Positions 16,618 through 25,785 of a DNA stretch of 64,000 nt are shown here, one piece after another. The stretch comes from Streptomyces paradoxus (lineage in GTDB: Bacteria; Actinomycetota; Actinomycetes; Streptomycetales; Streptomycetaceae), in the NCBI RefSeq assembly GCF_014202475.1, contig NZ_JACHGV010000009.1, positions 310,001 to 374,000 on the forward strand, given 5' to 3'. The position numbers and the translations under genes were made by a program. Below the pieces are notes generated by a model. That model made no database searches. It was not told the origin of the DNA and worked only from the letters and a program-made list of their open reading frames with translations. Numbering within the stretch: position 1 is the stretch's first letter; every line of letters begins with the position of its first letter.

Positions 16618-18090
16618 TCAGTACCGGCGCTCCTGCTTCTGCTTGCACTCCACGCAGAGCGTGGCCCGGGGGAAGGCCTGCATCCGCGCCTTGCCGATGG
16701 CGTTGCCGCAGTTCTCGCACAGGCCGTAGGTGCCCGCGTGCAGGCGTTCCAGGGCGCGCTCGGTCTGGATGAGCATTTCCCGTGCGTTGGCGGCGAGGGC
16801 CAGCTCGTGCTCACGGGTGATGTTCTTGGTGCCGGTGTCCGCCTGGTCGTCGCCCGCGCCGTCCCCGGAGTCCCGCATCAGACCGGCCAGCGACCGCTCC
16901 GACGACGTGATCTCCTCGCGCAGGCGGGTCTCCTCGGACGTCAGCTCGGACCGGGCCTCCTCGACCTCCTCCTCCGTCCAGGGGTCCTCGCCCGGGCGTA
17001 CCGCCAGCTCACCGGGCTCCGCCGCGGCGATCCGCGCCTTCGGAACGGCGGTCTTCGCCGCCGTGGCCGTGCCAGGAGTCTTCTTAGCAACCACCGTCGT
17101 CGCTCCCGTCTGCCGGGCGGCCTCGGCCGCACCCGCCTTCTTGGCCGTGCTGCTCGCGGCCGTGTCCTGTGTGACCGCGCCGGTCCGGGCAGCGCCCTTG
17201 CCGGCCGCGCTCCTGGTGGTGCCCTTGCCTCCGGCGGCCTTCTGGGCCGGGGCCTTCTTGGCGCCGGCCTTCTTGGCCGCCGCCTTCCCCGCCGGGGCGG
17301 TCTTGCTGGCGGTGGCCTTTCCGGCAGTGGCCTTTCCGGCGGTGGCCTTTCCGGCCGAGGCGGTCTTCCGGACGGCCGCCTTCTTCCCCGCCGCCTTCCC
17401 GGCCGGTGCCCTGTCGGCCGATGCCTCGGCCGACTCCCCTGCGGCCTTGGCCGAAGCCTCATGGGCCGGCGCCTTGGCCCGCGCCTTCTTCCTCGCCGCC
17501 TCGGCCGGTGCCCCTTCCGCCGCCGTGGCCCGTGCCCTCTTCGCCGGTGCCTCGGCCGGTGGCCCGTCCGCCGATGTCTTGGCCCGTGCCTTCTTCGCCG
17601 GCGCCTTCACAGCTGATGCCTCATGGCCCGACGCCGTGGCCCGCGCCTTCTTCCTCGTCGCCTCCGCCGGTGCCCCGTCCGCCGAAGCCGCGGCCCGTGC
17701 CCTCTTCGCCGGTGCCTCGGCCGGTGGCCCGTCCGCCGACGCCTTCGCGCGTGCCTTCCCGGCCGGTTCCTTGGCCGTTGCCGCCCGGGTAGCGCTCTGC
17801 TGGGCCCCGGCCACTCCAGCCCCTGGCGGCTCAGGGCCGGATGACCGGGCTCCGGATGACCTGGTCCCGGATGGCTTGGCCGCGGCCTCGCGGCTCACGG
17901 CCCTCCTGCCCGCGGCCTGCCCCGTCGTGGTCCTCTCCTCGGCCGCCCTCCCCCGGCCCTCCTTCACCGCCCGCACAGCCGATCTGCCCTGCGTGGACTT
18001 CTTCCCGCCCACGTCCTTGGCCGCGCCGCCGGAGGCCTCCGCGGACCTGCCGGACGCCGGCTGCTGTACGGCGGTCTTCTTCGCCACCAT
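16618..18090 (-). CDS. DksA/TraR-type zinc-finger protein with a long histone-H1-like tail
   Basis: 490 residues; typical DksA/TraR proteins have 70-150. Residues from about 340 form the DksA-like part: a helical segment (EEVEEARSELTSEETRLREEITSSE), then CENC (458-461) and CVEC (479-482), with 17 residues between the pairs, giving the zf-dskA_traR site. Residues 1 to about 340 are a low-complexity Ala/Lys/Pro/Thr tail with KKA, AKKA and repeated ADGxPAEA units, like histone H1 or HU tails. The likely role is RNA polymerase or DNA binding; stringent-type regulation is only inferred. ATG 18090 has GAAGGGG nine bases upstream. lspA follows 89 bp downstream. Confidence 0.85.
   Translation of the reverse strand: MVAKKTAVQQPASGRSAEASGGAAKDVGGKKSTQGRSAVRAVKEGRGRAAEERTTTGQAAGRRAVSREAAAKPSGTRSSGARSSGPEPPGAGVAGAQQSATRAATAKEPAGKARAKASADGPPAEAPAKRARAAASADGAPAEATRKKARATASGHEASAVKAPAKKARAKTSADGPPAEAPAKRARATAAEGAPAEAARKKARAKAPAHEASAKAAGESAEASADRAPAGKAAGKKAAVRKTASAGKATAGKATAGKATASKTAPAGKAAAKKAGAKKAPAQKAAGGKGTTRSAAGKGAARTGAVTQDTAASSTAKKAGAAEAARQTGATTVVAKKTPGTATAAKTAVPKARIAAAEPGELAVRPGEDPWTEEEVEEARSELTSEETRLREEITSSERSLAGLMRDSGDGAGDDQADTGTKNITREHELALAANAREMLIQTERALERLHAGTYGLCENCGNAIGKARMQAFPRATLCVECKQKQERRY
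17440..17760 (-). repeat. Degenerate in-frame repeats encoding the Ala/Lys tail
   Basis: Within the dksA/traR-like gene, units of about 70-80 bp encode variants of ADGxPAEAxxKxARA at least five times. The repeats keep the reading frame, so they are coding low complexity, not an array of mobile or CRISPR type. Confidence 0.7.
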
Positions 18091-18385
18091 GGCCGCGGCC
18101 CCTTCACATATTGTGACCTTGCACGCGAATCGTGCTGGGACGATAAATCGACTCGAGTCCCGCGGCAACGGGGCACACCGCCTGATTCGCCCACCTCGCG
18201 CACGCCGCGGCGAACCTGCATCCGTTGTGCCCAGCTCCCCGCCCGGTAATCCGCCGAGCCGGACGTCCCAGGATCCGAACACCTATACCACCCCATTAGG
18301 GTCATCAAACCCATTTCGCACTCCTCCCGGTACCCGCAGGCCCGGCGGCCCGGAAAACCGGTCGGCCGCCGTCCGCGCGGCGCCG
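18091..18385. promoter_or_regulatory. Intergenic region: dksA/traR-like leader and upstream of the ileS leader
   Basis: No gene is seen. On the minus strand there is a possible promoter for the dksA/traR-like gene: TTTGAT near 18313-18308, 16 bases, then TATAGG near 18291-18286, leaving a leader of about 190 bases. The stretch is otherwise unremarkable. On the plus strand, TACACT at 18386-18391 is a -10-like match for the ileS leader, without a clear -35. Confidence 0.35.
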
Positions 18386-18394
18386 TACACTGGG

Positions 18395-18702
18395 CGGAGC
18401 GAGAAGCGTGGATGGGGACGAGTAGCGACGTACGCAGCCCAGAGCGACCCGGGGACGGTGGAAGCCCGGGGGCCAGCGCGACGTGAAGATCACCCCGGAG
18501 CCGCCGGAAGAAAGCCGGAGCCACTGAGCGACGGCCGGTAGACCCGGCATCGCGACCCCAATGAGGGGGCTCACCGGCGCACACCCCGTGCCGGAGGGCC
18601 AAGGAGGGTGGTACCGCGGGAGCGCGCCGAAGGCGGCGCAGGCAGACGTAGCTCTCGTCCCTCCGGACGGAAGGCAGCAAGTCCGCCGGAGGAAGCCCGC
18701 TG
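18395..18702 (+). ncRNA. T-box riboswitch leader of ileS (translational type)
   Basis: The T-box core AAGGAGGGTGGTACCGCGG is at 18601-18619. Its TGGT would pair with an ACCA end, which fits the tRNA-Ile discriminator A. An S-turn-like AGTA (18421-18424) faces GAAG then ATC (18489-18491), the proposed isoleucine specifier codon. There is no terminator: CCTCCGG (18660-18666) can instead pair with CCGGAGG (18686-18692), hiding the ileS Shine-Dalgarno. Uncharged tRNA-Ile is expected to free the RBS. This matches the known actinobacterial ileS class with a very short stem I. Confidence 0.92.
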
Positions 18703-21700
18703 ATGACATCGCCGACGTACCGCCAGGTACCCGCCCAGGTCGACCTGCCCGCCCTCGAGCACGCCGTGCTCGACTTCTGGCGCGAGCAGAAGATCTTCGC
18801 CAAGAGCCTGGAGCAGTCCGAGGGCCGCCCCGAATGGGTGTTCTACGAGGGCCCGCCCACCGCCAACGGCATGCCGGGCGCCCACCACATCGAGGCCCGC
18901 GTCTTCAAGGACGTCTTCCCCCGCTTCCGCACCATGCGCGGCTACCACGTGGCCCGCAAGGCCGGCTGGGACTGCCACGGTCTCCCGGTGGAGCTCGCCG
19001 TCGAGAAGGAGCTCGGCTTCTCCGGCAAGCAGGACATCGAGGCGTACGGCATCGCGGAGTTCAACGAGAAGTGCCGCGAGTCGGTGACCCGGCACACGGA
19101 CGCCTTCGAGGCGCTCACGACCCGCATGGGCTACTGGACGGACCTCCAGGACCCGTACCGCACGATGGACCCCGAGTACATCGAGTCGGTCTGGTGGTCG
19201 TTGAAGGAGATCTTCAACAAGGGCCTGCTGGTCCAGGACCACCGCGTCGCCCCCTGGTGCCCCCGCTGCGGCACGGGCCTGTCCGACCACGAGCTGGCGC
19301 AGGGCTACGAGACGGTCGTCGACCCGTCGGTCTTCGTCCGGTTCCCGCTCACCTCCGGCCCGCTGGCCGGCGAGGCAGCGCTCCTGGTGTGGACGACCAC
19401 GCCCTGGACCCTGGTCTCCAACACGGCGGTCGCCGCACACCCCGAGGTCACCTACGTCGTCGCGACGAACGGCGAGGAGAAGCTCGTCGTCGCGGAGCCG
19501 CTGGTCGCCAAGGCCCTCGGCGAGGGCTGGGAGACCACCGGCCAGACCTTCACGGGCGCCGAGATGGAGCGCTGGACCTACCAGCGCCCGTTCGAGCTGG
19601 TCGAGTTCCCGGCCGAGGCCCACTTCGTCGTCAATGCCGAGTACGTCACCACCGAGGACGGCACGGGCCTGGTCCACCAGTCCCCCGCCTTCGGTGAGGA
19701 CGACCTCAAGGTCTGCCGCTCCTACGGCCTGCCGGTCGTGAACCCGGTCCGCCCGGACGGGACCTTCGAGGAGGACGTCCCGCTCGTCGGCGGCGTCTTC
19801 TTCAAGAAGGCCGACGAGAAGCTCACCGCCGACCTCGACGAGCGCGGCCTGCTCTTCAAGCACATCCCCTACGAGCACAGCTACCCGCACTGCTGGCGCT
19901 GCCACACCGCGCTGCTCTACTACGCGCAGCCCTCCTGGTACATCCGCACCACGGCGCTCAAGGACCGCCTCCTCGCGGAGAACGAGCGCACCAACTGGTT
20001 CCCGGACACGGTCAAGAACGGCCGGTACGGCGACTGGCTGAACAACAACATCGACTGGGCCCTGTCCCGCAACCGCTACTGGGGTACTCCGCTGCCCATC
20101 TGGCGCTGCGAGGACGACCACCTCACCTGCGCCGGATCCCTCGCGGAGCTGACCGAGCTGACCGGCACGGACCAGTCGGGCCTGGATCCGCACCGCCCGT
20201 TCATCGACGACGTCACCTTCGCCTGCCCGCAGGGCGGCTGCGGAAAGACGGCCACGCGCGTACCCGAGGTGATCGACGCCTGGTACGACTCGGGTTCGAT
20301 GCCGTTCGCGCAGTGGGGCTACCCGTACAAGAACAAGGAGCTGTTCGAGGCCCGCTACCCGGCGCAGTTCATCTGCGAGGCCATCGACCAGACCCGCGGC
20401 TGGTTCTACACGCTGATGGCGGTCGGCACGCTGGTCTTCGACAAGTCGTCCTACGAGAATGTCGTCTGCCTCGGCCACATCCTCGCCGAGGACGGCCGCA
20501 AGATGTCCAAGCACCTGGGCAACACCCTGGACCCGATCCCGCTCATGGACCGGCACGGCGCCGACGCGGTGCGCTGGTTCATGGCGGCCGGCGGCTCCCC
20601 CTGGGCGGCCCGCCGCGTGGGCCACGGCACCATCCAGGAGGTCGTCCGCAAGACCCTTCTGACGTACTGGAACACGGTCGCCTTCCAGGCCCTGTACGCC
20701 CGTACGTCGAACTGGGCCCCGTCCGGGGCCGACCCGGCCCCGGCCGACCGCCCGGTCCTGGACCGCTGGCTGCTGTCCGAACTGCACGCCCTCACCGACC
20801 AGGTCACCCAGGCGCTGGACGCCTACGACACCCAGCGCGCCGGCAAGCTGCTGTCCGCGTTCGTCGACGACCTGTCCAACTGGTACGTGCGCCGCTCGCG
20901 CCGCCGCTTCTGGCAGGGCGACAAGGCGGCGCTGCGCACCCTGCACGAGGTCGTCGAGACGGTCACGCAGCTGATGTCCCCGCTGACCCCGTTCATCACC
21001 GAGCGGGTCTGGCAGGACCTGATCGTCCCGGTCACCCCGGGCGCTCCGGAGTCGGTCCACCTGTCGTCCTGGCCGGAGGCGGACCTCACCGCCATCGACC
21101 CCGAGCTGTCGAAGCAGATGGTGCTGGTGCGCCGCCTGGTGGAGCTGGGCCGTGCCACGCGCGCGGAGTCGGGTGTCAAGACGCGCCAGCCGCTGTCCCG
21201 CGCGCTGATCGCGGCGACGGGCTTCGAGACGCTGGGCTCCGAACTGCGCACGCAGATCACGGAGGAGCTGAACGTCGAGTCGCTGGCGACCCTGAGCGAG
21301 GTCGGCGGCAGCCTGGTCGACACCACGGCGAAGGCCAACTTCCGCGCGCTGGGCAAGCGGTTCGGCAAGCGCGTCCAGGATGTGGCCAAGGCCGTCGCGA
21401 ACGCGGACGCGGCCGCCCTGTCGCTGGCCCTGCGCGAGGGGACGGCGTCGGTCGAGGTGGACGGCGAGACCATCACGCTGGCCCCCGACGAGGTCATCAT
21501 CACGGAGACCCCCCGCGAGGGCTGGTCGGTGGCCTCCGACTCGGGAGCGACGGTCGCCCTGGACCTGGAGATCACCGAGGAGCTCCGCCGCGCGGGTCTG
21601 GCCCGTGACGCGATCCGCCTGATCCAGGAGGCCCGCAAGAACAGCGGCCTCGACGTGGCCGACCGCATCGCACTGCGCTGGACGGCCACGGACCAGGCGA

Positions 21701-21846
21701 CGGTGGCGGCCCTGACCGACCACGCCGGCCTGATCGCCGACGAGGTGCTGGCGACCGACTTCGCGCAGGGCGAGGCGGACGCCGGCTACGGCGCCCCGTT
21801 CACCGACGAGGGCCTCACCCTCACGTTCCGCCTGCGCAAGGCGTAA
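18703..21846 (+). CDS. ileS: Isoleucyl-tRNA synthetase, eukaryote-like (type 2) form
   Basis: 1047 residues, longer than the roughly 940 of the E. coli type. Class I signatures: GPPTANGMPGAHHIEAR (50-66, the HIGH-box variant HHIE) and KMSKH at 600-604 (KMSKS variant). Metal-ligand-like CPRCG and HCWRCH clusters and the CP1 editing domain (LLVWTTTPWTL, GTGLVHQSPAFGEDD) are present. The length and motif variants match the IleS2-like clade, which is often less sensitive to mupirocin; that is a family inference. The start ATG follows GGAGGA inside the T-box leader. A double terminator follows. Confidence 0.97.
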   Translation: MTSPTYRQVPAQVDLPALEHAVLDFWREQKIFAKSLEQSEGRPEWVFYEGPPTANGMPGAHHIEARVFKDVFPRFRTMRGYHVARKAGWDCHGLPVELAVEKELGFSGKQDIEAYGIAEFNEKCRESVTRHTDAFEALTTRMGYWTDLQDPYRTMDPEYIESVWWSLKEIFNKGLLVQDHRVAPWCPRCGTGLSDHELAQGYETVVDPSVFVRFPLTSGPLAGEAALLVWTTTPWTLVSNTAVAAHPEVTYVVATNGEEKLVVAEPLVAKALGEGWETTGQTFTGAEMERWTYQRPFELVEFPAEAHFVVNAEYVTTEDGTGLVHQSPAFGEDDLKVCRSYGLPVVNPVRPDGTFEEDVPLVGGVFFKKADEKLTADLDERGLLFKHIPYEHSYPHCWRCHTALLYYAQPSWYIRTTALKDRLLAENERTNWFPDTVKNGRYGDWLNNNIDWALSRNRYWGTPLPIWRCEDDHLTCAGSLAELTELTGTDQSGLDPHRPFIDDVTFACPQGGCGKTATRVPEVIDAWYDSGSMPFAQWGYPYKNKELFEARYPAQFICEAIDQTRGWFYTLMAVGTLVFDKSSYENVVCLGHILAEDGRKMSKHLGNTLDPIPLMDRHGADAVRWFMAAGGSPWAARRVGHGTIQEVVRKTLLTYWNTVAFQALYARTSNWAPSGADPAPADRPVLDRWLLSELHALTDQVTQALDAYDTQRAGKLLSAFVDDLSNWYVRRSRRRFWQGDKAALRTLHEVVETVTQLMSPLTPFITERVWQDLIVPVTPGAPESVHLSSWPEADLTAIDPELSKQMVLVRRLVELGRATRAESGVKTRQPLSRALIAATGFETLGSELRTQITEELNVESLATLSEVGGSLVDTTAKANFRALGKRFGKRVQDVAKAVANADAAALSLALREGTASVEVDGETITLAPDEVIITETPREGWSVASDSGATVALDLEITEELRRAGLARDAIRLIQEARKNSGLDVADRIALRWTATDQATVAALTDHAGLIADEVLATDFAQGEADAGYGAPFTDEGLTLTFRLRKA

Positions 21847-21853
21847 CCCTCAA

Positions 21854-21902
21854 GCCGAAGGCCCGGACCCGCCAAAGATCTTGGTGGGTCCGGGCCTTCG
21901 GC
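21854..21902 (+). terminator. ileS terminator
   Basis: A 17-bp perfect stem (21854-21870 with 21886-21902) extended by GCCAA/TTGGT with one G-U pair, leaving an AGATC loop. It begins eight bases after the ileS stop. Confidence 0.9.
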
Positions 21903-21932
21903 GTTGCGTACGCACGAACGTGCGTGGCAAAA

Positions 21933-21968
21933 GGGCGGGGCCCCGGGTTCACACCCGGGGCCCCGCCC
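21933..21968. terminator. Second terminator between ileS and divIVA
   Basis: A perfect 16-bp GC-only stem (GGGCGGGGCCCCGGGT, 21933-21948; complement 21953-21968) with a TCAC loop. It lies 45 bp beyond the divIVA stop on the minus strand and probably ends the leftward dcw transcript. Confidence 0.85.
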
Positions 21969-22012
21969 TGAACGCTGCCGACGTCTATGCCGTACTACTG
22001 GCCATCAGGCCG

Positions 22013-23134
22013 TCAGTTGTCATCCTCGTCGATCAGGAAGCCCCGCATGGGCGAGGGCGCCTGACCCATCGGCGACGGGCCCTGCGGACGCACCGGCGCC
22101 ATCGGCTGGGTCATCGCCGGCGACATCTGCTGCTGGCCGCCGTAGGACGGGGCAGCCGGCGCGGGAGCGCCGCCCATCGTCGGGTTGCCGCCGCCGTAGG
22201 ACGGGGCGCTCGCGCCGGCCGGAGCCATGGAGGGCGCCGGGGACGGCGGGAGGGACGCGGTCGCCGGGGTGCGCGGCGGGGCCAGCGAGTCGTCGGCCTG
22301 GGTCTCCAGCTGACGCAGCTGCGACTCCAGGTACGACTTCAGGCGCGTGCGGTACTCGCGCTCGAAGCCGCGCAGGTCCTCGACCTTGCGCTCCAGCGTG
22401 GCGCGGGCGGACTCCAGGGAGCCCATCGCGACGCGGTGCTTCTCCTGCGCGTCCCGCTCCAGGGCGTCGGCCTTGGCACGGGCGTCACGCTCCAGACCCT
22501 CGGCACGCGAACGCGCCTCGCCGACGATCTTGTTGGCCTCGGAACGGGCCTCGGCGATCGCCTGGTCGGCGGTCTGCTGGGCCAGCGAGAGGACACGGGC
22601 GGCGCTGTCGCCACCGGGGCCTCCCTGACCGGGGCCGCCCATCGGACCGCCCATGGGGCCGGGGCCGCCCATGGGGCCGCCCATCTGCTGCTGCATCGGG
22701 GGCTGGCCCATCGGACCCGGACCCTGGCCCATCGGGCCGGGACCCTGGGGTCCACCCTGACCGCCGGGACCGGCGGGCAGCTGCGGGGCACCGCTCGGCA
22801 GCTGGGGCGGACCACCCATGGGGCCACCCATCTGCTGCTGCGGCGGGCCCGATATGCCGGCGGGGACAGGACCACCCGGACCGCGCATGCCCTGCTGCTG
22901 TTGCTGCTGATCCTGCTGCGGCTCCGGAGGCTTGCGCATGTTCTGCTGGTTCTGCGCAGCAGCGCGCGTGGCCGCGGCCAGTTTGGCGCGCAGGTCCTCG
23001 TTCTCGCGGAGCAGGCGGGTCAGTTCGGCTTCGACCTCGTCGAGGAAGGCATCGACCTCGTCCTCGTCATAGCCTTCTCGGAGGCGGACGGTCGTGAACT
23101 GCTTGTTCCGCACGTCCTCGGGGGTCAACGGCAT
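22013..23134 (-). CDS. divIVA: DivIVA, polar growth scaffold
   Basis: 373 residues. The N-terminal membrane-curvature domain is MPLTPEDVRNKQFTTVRLREGYDEDEVDAFLDEV, then a first coiled coil to about residue 60. A Gln/Pro/Gly/Met-rich linker (about 65-180, many GGPMGG units) follows, then a long second coiled coil (RVLSLAQQTADQAIAEARSE... to about 285), and a Pro/Ala/Gly-rich tail ending FLIDEDDN. DivIVA marks hyphal tips and directs apical wall growth in Streptomyces. ATG 23134 has GAGGTGAAG. It is last in the leftward cell-division run, 55 bp after yggT. Confidence 0.97.
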   Translation of the reverse strand: MPLTPEDVRNKQFTTVRLREGYDEDEVDAFLDEVEAELTRLLRENEDLRAKLAAATRAAAQNQQNMRKPPEPQQDQQQQQQGMRGPGGPVPAGISGPPQQQMGGPMGGPPQLPSGAPQLPAGPGGQGGPQGPGPMGQGPGPMGQPPMQQQMGGPMGGPGPMGGPMGGPGQGGPGGDSAARVLSLAQQTADQAIAEARSEANKIVGEARSRAEGLERDARAKADALERDAQEKHRVAMGSLESARATLERKVEDLRGFEREYRTRLKSYLESQLRQLETQADDSLAPPRTPATASLPPSPAPSMAPAGASAPSYGGGNPTMGGAPAPAAPSYGGQQQMSPAMTQPMAPVRPQGPSPMGQAPSPMRGFLIDEDDN

Positions 23135-23189
23135 CTCTTCACCTCAACGTAGTCGTCGGCATTCGGCAAGACCGTATCTGTCACATCGC

Positions 23190-23477
23190 TCACATCGCGC
23201 TCCGCACGACGGTGATCAGGATGTAAACGATGATCATCAAAACGAAGAAGGACAGGTCGAGCGCCACGCCCCCGAGACGCAGCGGCGGGATGACCCGCCG
23301 CAGAAGCTTGAGCGGTGGATCAGTGGCAGTGTAGGTGGCCTCCAGAACGACCACCATCGCCTTGCCGGGTTGCCATGAGCGGGCGAACTGGAAGACGTAG
23401 TCCATGACCAACCGGAAAATGAGCACGATGAGGAAGACCATCAGCGCGATGTAGAGAACCTGCAGAACCACGCCCAT
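23190..23477 (-). CDS. YggT/YlmG family membrane protein
   Basis: 95 residues with two hydrophobic segments (MGVVLQVLYIALMVFLIVLIFRLVMD and the C-terminal LSFFVLMIIVYILITVV) around a cytosolic loop containing DPPLKLLRRVIPPLRLGGVALDLS, the YggT signature. The family is linked to division-site or nucleoid organisation and lies between sepF and divIVA in many Gram-positives. ATG 23477 is preferred: GAGAGGGAAG lies upstream and the hydrophobic helix starts there; an ATG at 23516 would add 13 basic residues. Confidence 0.92.
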   Translation of the reverse strand: MGVVLQVLYIALMVFLIVLIFRLVMDYVFQFARSWQPGKAMVVVLEATYTATDPPLKLLRRVIPPLRLGGVALDLSFFVLMIIVYILITVVRSAM

Positions 23478-23546
23478 GACCTGTTGCTTCCCTCTCCCCT
23501 GTGCCCTGCTGTGCACTGTTGTGCACTGTGCTTCCGGTGTTGCGTC

Positions 23547-24188
23547 TCAGCTCTGGTTGAAGAACCCGCCCTCTGCGATGCGGGCCTTGTCCTCCGCCGT
23601 GACATCGACGTTAGCAGGCGACAACAGGAACACCTTCTGCGTCACCCGCTCGATACTGCCGTGAAGACCAAACACCAGACCGGCCGCAAAGTCGACAAGT
23701 CGCTTCGCATCTGTGTCGTCCATCTCAGTCAAGTTCATGATCACCGGGGTGCCTTCACGGAAGTGTTCCCCGATGGTACGGGCCTCGTTGTAGGTCCGTG
23801 GGTGAAGCGTGGTGATCCGGTAAGGCTCTCGTTCGGACACGACCTTGGGCATGATCACCGGTGCGTTCTTCTCCAGACTTGCGCGTTCTTGTGTGATGGA
23901 TGCCACGGGCGCGATGCGCGCCGGGCGGCTGGATTCCGCGGGGAGCGAAGCGGAGCGGGCGGCCGGTTCGCGGGGCGCGGGCGGCTGTACGACTCGTACC
24001 TCTTCGTCCCTTTGGGGCTGATGTGAGACGTGTGGCTGATGGGACGGCTCGTGCCGTCGGTGGTCCCGCTCGGGCTCCGGGTCCAGTTCGGGTTCGAAGT
24101 CGTCGTCGGGGTCGAATCCGCGGCCGTCGTACCCATCGTCCTCCACGAGGCCGAGGTAGACCGCCATCTTGCGCATCGCGCCGGCCAT
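23547..24188 (-). CDS. sepF: SepF, FtsZ membrane-anchor protein
   Basis: 213 residues. An amphipathic membrane-targeting N-terminus (MAGAMRKMAVYLGLVEDD) is followed by an acidic/His-rich linker and the globular SepF core (about residues 120-205: YRITTLHPRTYNEARTIGEHFREGTPVIMNL...LVDFAAGLVFGLHGSIERV..VFLLSPANVDVT). SepF binds the FtsZ C-terminal tail and anchors or aligns the Z ring. ATG 24188 has GGAGGA nine bases upstream. The position between ylmE and yggT matches the usual actinobacterial order. Confidence 0.97.
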   Translation of the reverse strand: MAGAMRKMAVYLGLVEDDGYDGRGFDPDDDFEPELDPEPERDHRRHEPSHQPHVSHQPQRDEEVRVVQPPAPREPAARSASLPAESSRPARIAPVASITQERASLEKNAPVIMPKVVSEREPYRITTLHPRTYNEARTIGEHFREGTPVIMNLTEMDDTDAKRLVDFAAGLVFGLHGSIERVTQKVFLLSPANVDVTAEDKARIAEGGFFNQS

Positions 24189-24317
24189 GCTCTGAGTCCT
24201 CCGCTCTGTGGTGGATCGGCTGACGACTGCCAAGTGCCCGCGATCCACGAGGTCCTTGAATCCGCCTATCGGCGGCAATGACCATATTTTCTGCTGTGGT
24301 CCGACTTCTTGGCGACG

Positions 24318-25037
24318 TTACCCGAGCCTGGGGCGGACTCCGAGTACCGCGCTGCCGACGCGCACATGTGTCGCTCCGGCCGTCACGGCCTGCTCGAGGT
24401 CCGTACTCATCCCTGCCGAGACCATGGTGGCAGCCGGATGACTCCGGCGCAGGTCGGTCGACAAAACCATCAGCCGCTCGAAGGCAGCCTGTTCGCGTCC
24501 CGCGTACTCCCCGGTGAGCGGCGCGACGGTCATCAGCCCGTCGAGCCGGAGCCCCGGGGCCCCGGCCACGAGATCGGCCAACTCCCCGATGCCGCCGGGC
24601 CCGGTCCCGCCCCGCTCGCCCCGGCCGCTCTCGCCGGCGTCGAGTGCGACCTGGAGGAGGCACCCCAGTTCCCGCCCGGCCCGGACCGCCTCCTTCGACA
24701 GGGCGGAGACGAGCCTGGAACGGTCGACGGACTGCACGAAATCCGCGTAACCGGCCACCGATCGCACCTTGTTGGTCTGGAGTTGACCCACAAAGTGCCA
24801 GGTGAGGGGCAGATCCGAGCAGGCTTCGGCCTTGGGGGCCGCGTCCTGGTCGCGATTCTCGGCGACGTGCCGCACGCCGAGTCCGGCGAGGATCCGCACG
24901 TCGCTCGCGGGGTAGGTCTTGGTGACCACGATGAGGGTCACCTCGTCGCGCGCCCGCCCCGCCGCGGTGCACGCGTCGGCGATACGCCGTTCCACTTTCG
25001 CCAGATTCGCGGCGATTTCGTCCTTACGGTCCGTCAT
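24318..25037 (-). CDS. YggS-family PLP-binding protein (YlmE)
   Basis: 239 residues, a single-domain TIM-barrel PLP protein. The PLP lysine lies in LIVVTKTYPASDV; other family blocks are VAENRDQDA, WHFVGQLQTNKV and MSTDLEQAVTAGATHVRVGSAVLG. Members keep cellular PLP and amino/keto-acid balance and show no robust catalytic activity. The usual ENRVQE motif reads ENRDQD here. It is six bases after ylmD/pgeF and 129 bp before sepF. Confidence 0.93.
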   Translation of the reverse strand: MTDRKDEIAANLAKVERRIADACTAAGRARDEVTLIVVTKTYPASDVRILAGLGVRHVAENRDQDAAPKAEACSDLPLTWHFVGQLQTNKVRSVAGYADFVQSVDRSRLVSALSKEAVRAGRELGCLLQVALDAGESGRGERGGTGPGGIGELADLVAGAPGLRLDGLMTVAPLTGEYAGREQAAFERLMVLSTDLRRSHPAATMVSAGMSTDLEQAVTAGATHVRVGSAVLGVRPRLG

Positions 25038-25043
25038 GTCCTG

Positions 25044-25775
25044 TCAGTCCAGCCACACATAACCCGCGAGCCGACCGGTGGTGCGGTCGCGGCGGTACGA
25101 GAAGTGATCGCGCGACTCCAGCGTGCACACCGGCGACTGCTCCCGGTCGCGCACCCCGAGCCGTTCCAGCTGGGCGTGCACTCCGGCGCTCACGTCGACC
25201 GCCGGTGTGCCCCAACTCGTCTCGGCGTACGCCGCCGGCTCGACGGCGGACACCTCGGCGCGCATCGCCTCGGGCACTTCGTAACACCGGCCGCAGACGG
25301 TGGGCCCGGTACGGGCGACGATCCGGGACGGCTCGGCGCCCAGGTCCGTCATCGCGCGTAGCGCGGCCGGGACCACTCCGGCGATCATGCCGGGCCGGCC
25401 CGCGTGGGCCGCGGCGGCGACACCGGCGACGGGGTCGGCCAGCAGCACCGGCACGCAGTCGGCGGTGAGTACGGCAAGGGCGAGCCCCCGGCGCGTGGTG
25501 ACGATCGCGTCGACCGACGGGATCGGGGCCGAAGATCCCCACGGCCCGTCCACCACCGCGACGTCGGCCCCGTGCACCTGGTTCATCCAGACCACCCGGT
25601 CCGGCTCGATGCCGAGCGACTTGGCGGCCAGGTCCCGGTTGGTGCGTACGGCGTCGGGATCGTCGCCGACCGCTCCGCCGAGGTTGAGCTCCTCATACGG
25701 AGCGGCGCTCACCCCGCCCCACCGGTCGGTGAAGCCGAAGTGCGCGCCGCTCGCGCTTTCGCGCTGTCCTATCAC
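25044..25775 (-). CDS. pgeF: Laccase-domain peptidoglycan editing factor (PgeF/YlmD)
   Basis: 243 residues, DUF152/Cu-oxidase_4 family. Zn/His motifs: NQVHGADVAVVDG, LAVLTADCVPVLLAD and AHAGRPGMIAG; a GPTVCGRCYEV block follows. Family members edit peptidoglycan precursors that wrongly carry L-Ser, or act on phenolic substrates. The GTG at 25775 has a poor RBS, so expression may depend on coupling to ftsZ, whose stop is 10 bp upstream. Confidence 0.9.
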   Translation of the reverse strand: MIGQRESASGAHFGFTDRWGGVSAAPYEELNLGGAVGDDPDAVRTNRDLAAKSLGIEPDRVVWMNQVHGADVAVVDGPWGSSAPIPSVDAIVTTRRGLALAVLTADCVPVLLADPVAGVAAAAHAGRPGMIAGVVPAALRAMTDLGAEPSRIVARTGPTVCGRCYEVPEAMRAEVSAVEPAAYAETSWGTPAVDVSAGVHAQLERLGVRDREQSPVCTLESRDHFSYRRDRTTGRLAGYVWLD

Positions 25776-25785
25776 GACTGAAGGA

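Noticed and set aside
18571..21723. Long open frame opposite ileS (1050 codons)
   Set aside because: It is the same antisense GC artefact; ileS has all synthetase motifs and a T-box leader.
22600..22880. Short repeats resembling a CRISPR or satellite array
   Set aside because: They keep the divIVA frame and encode the Gly/Pro/Met-rich linker.
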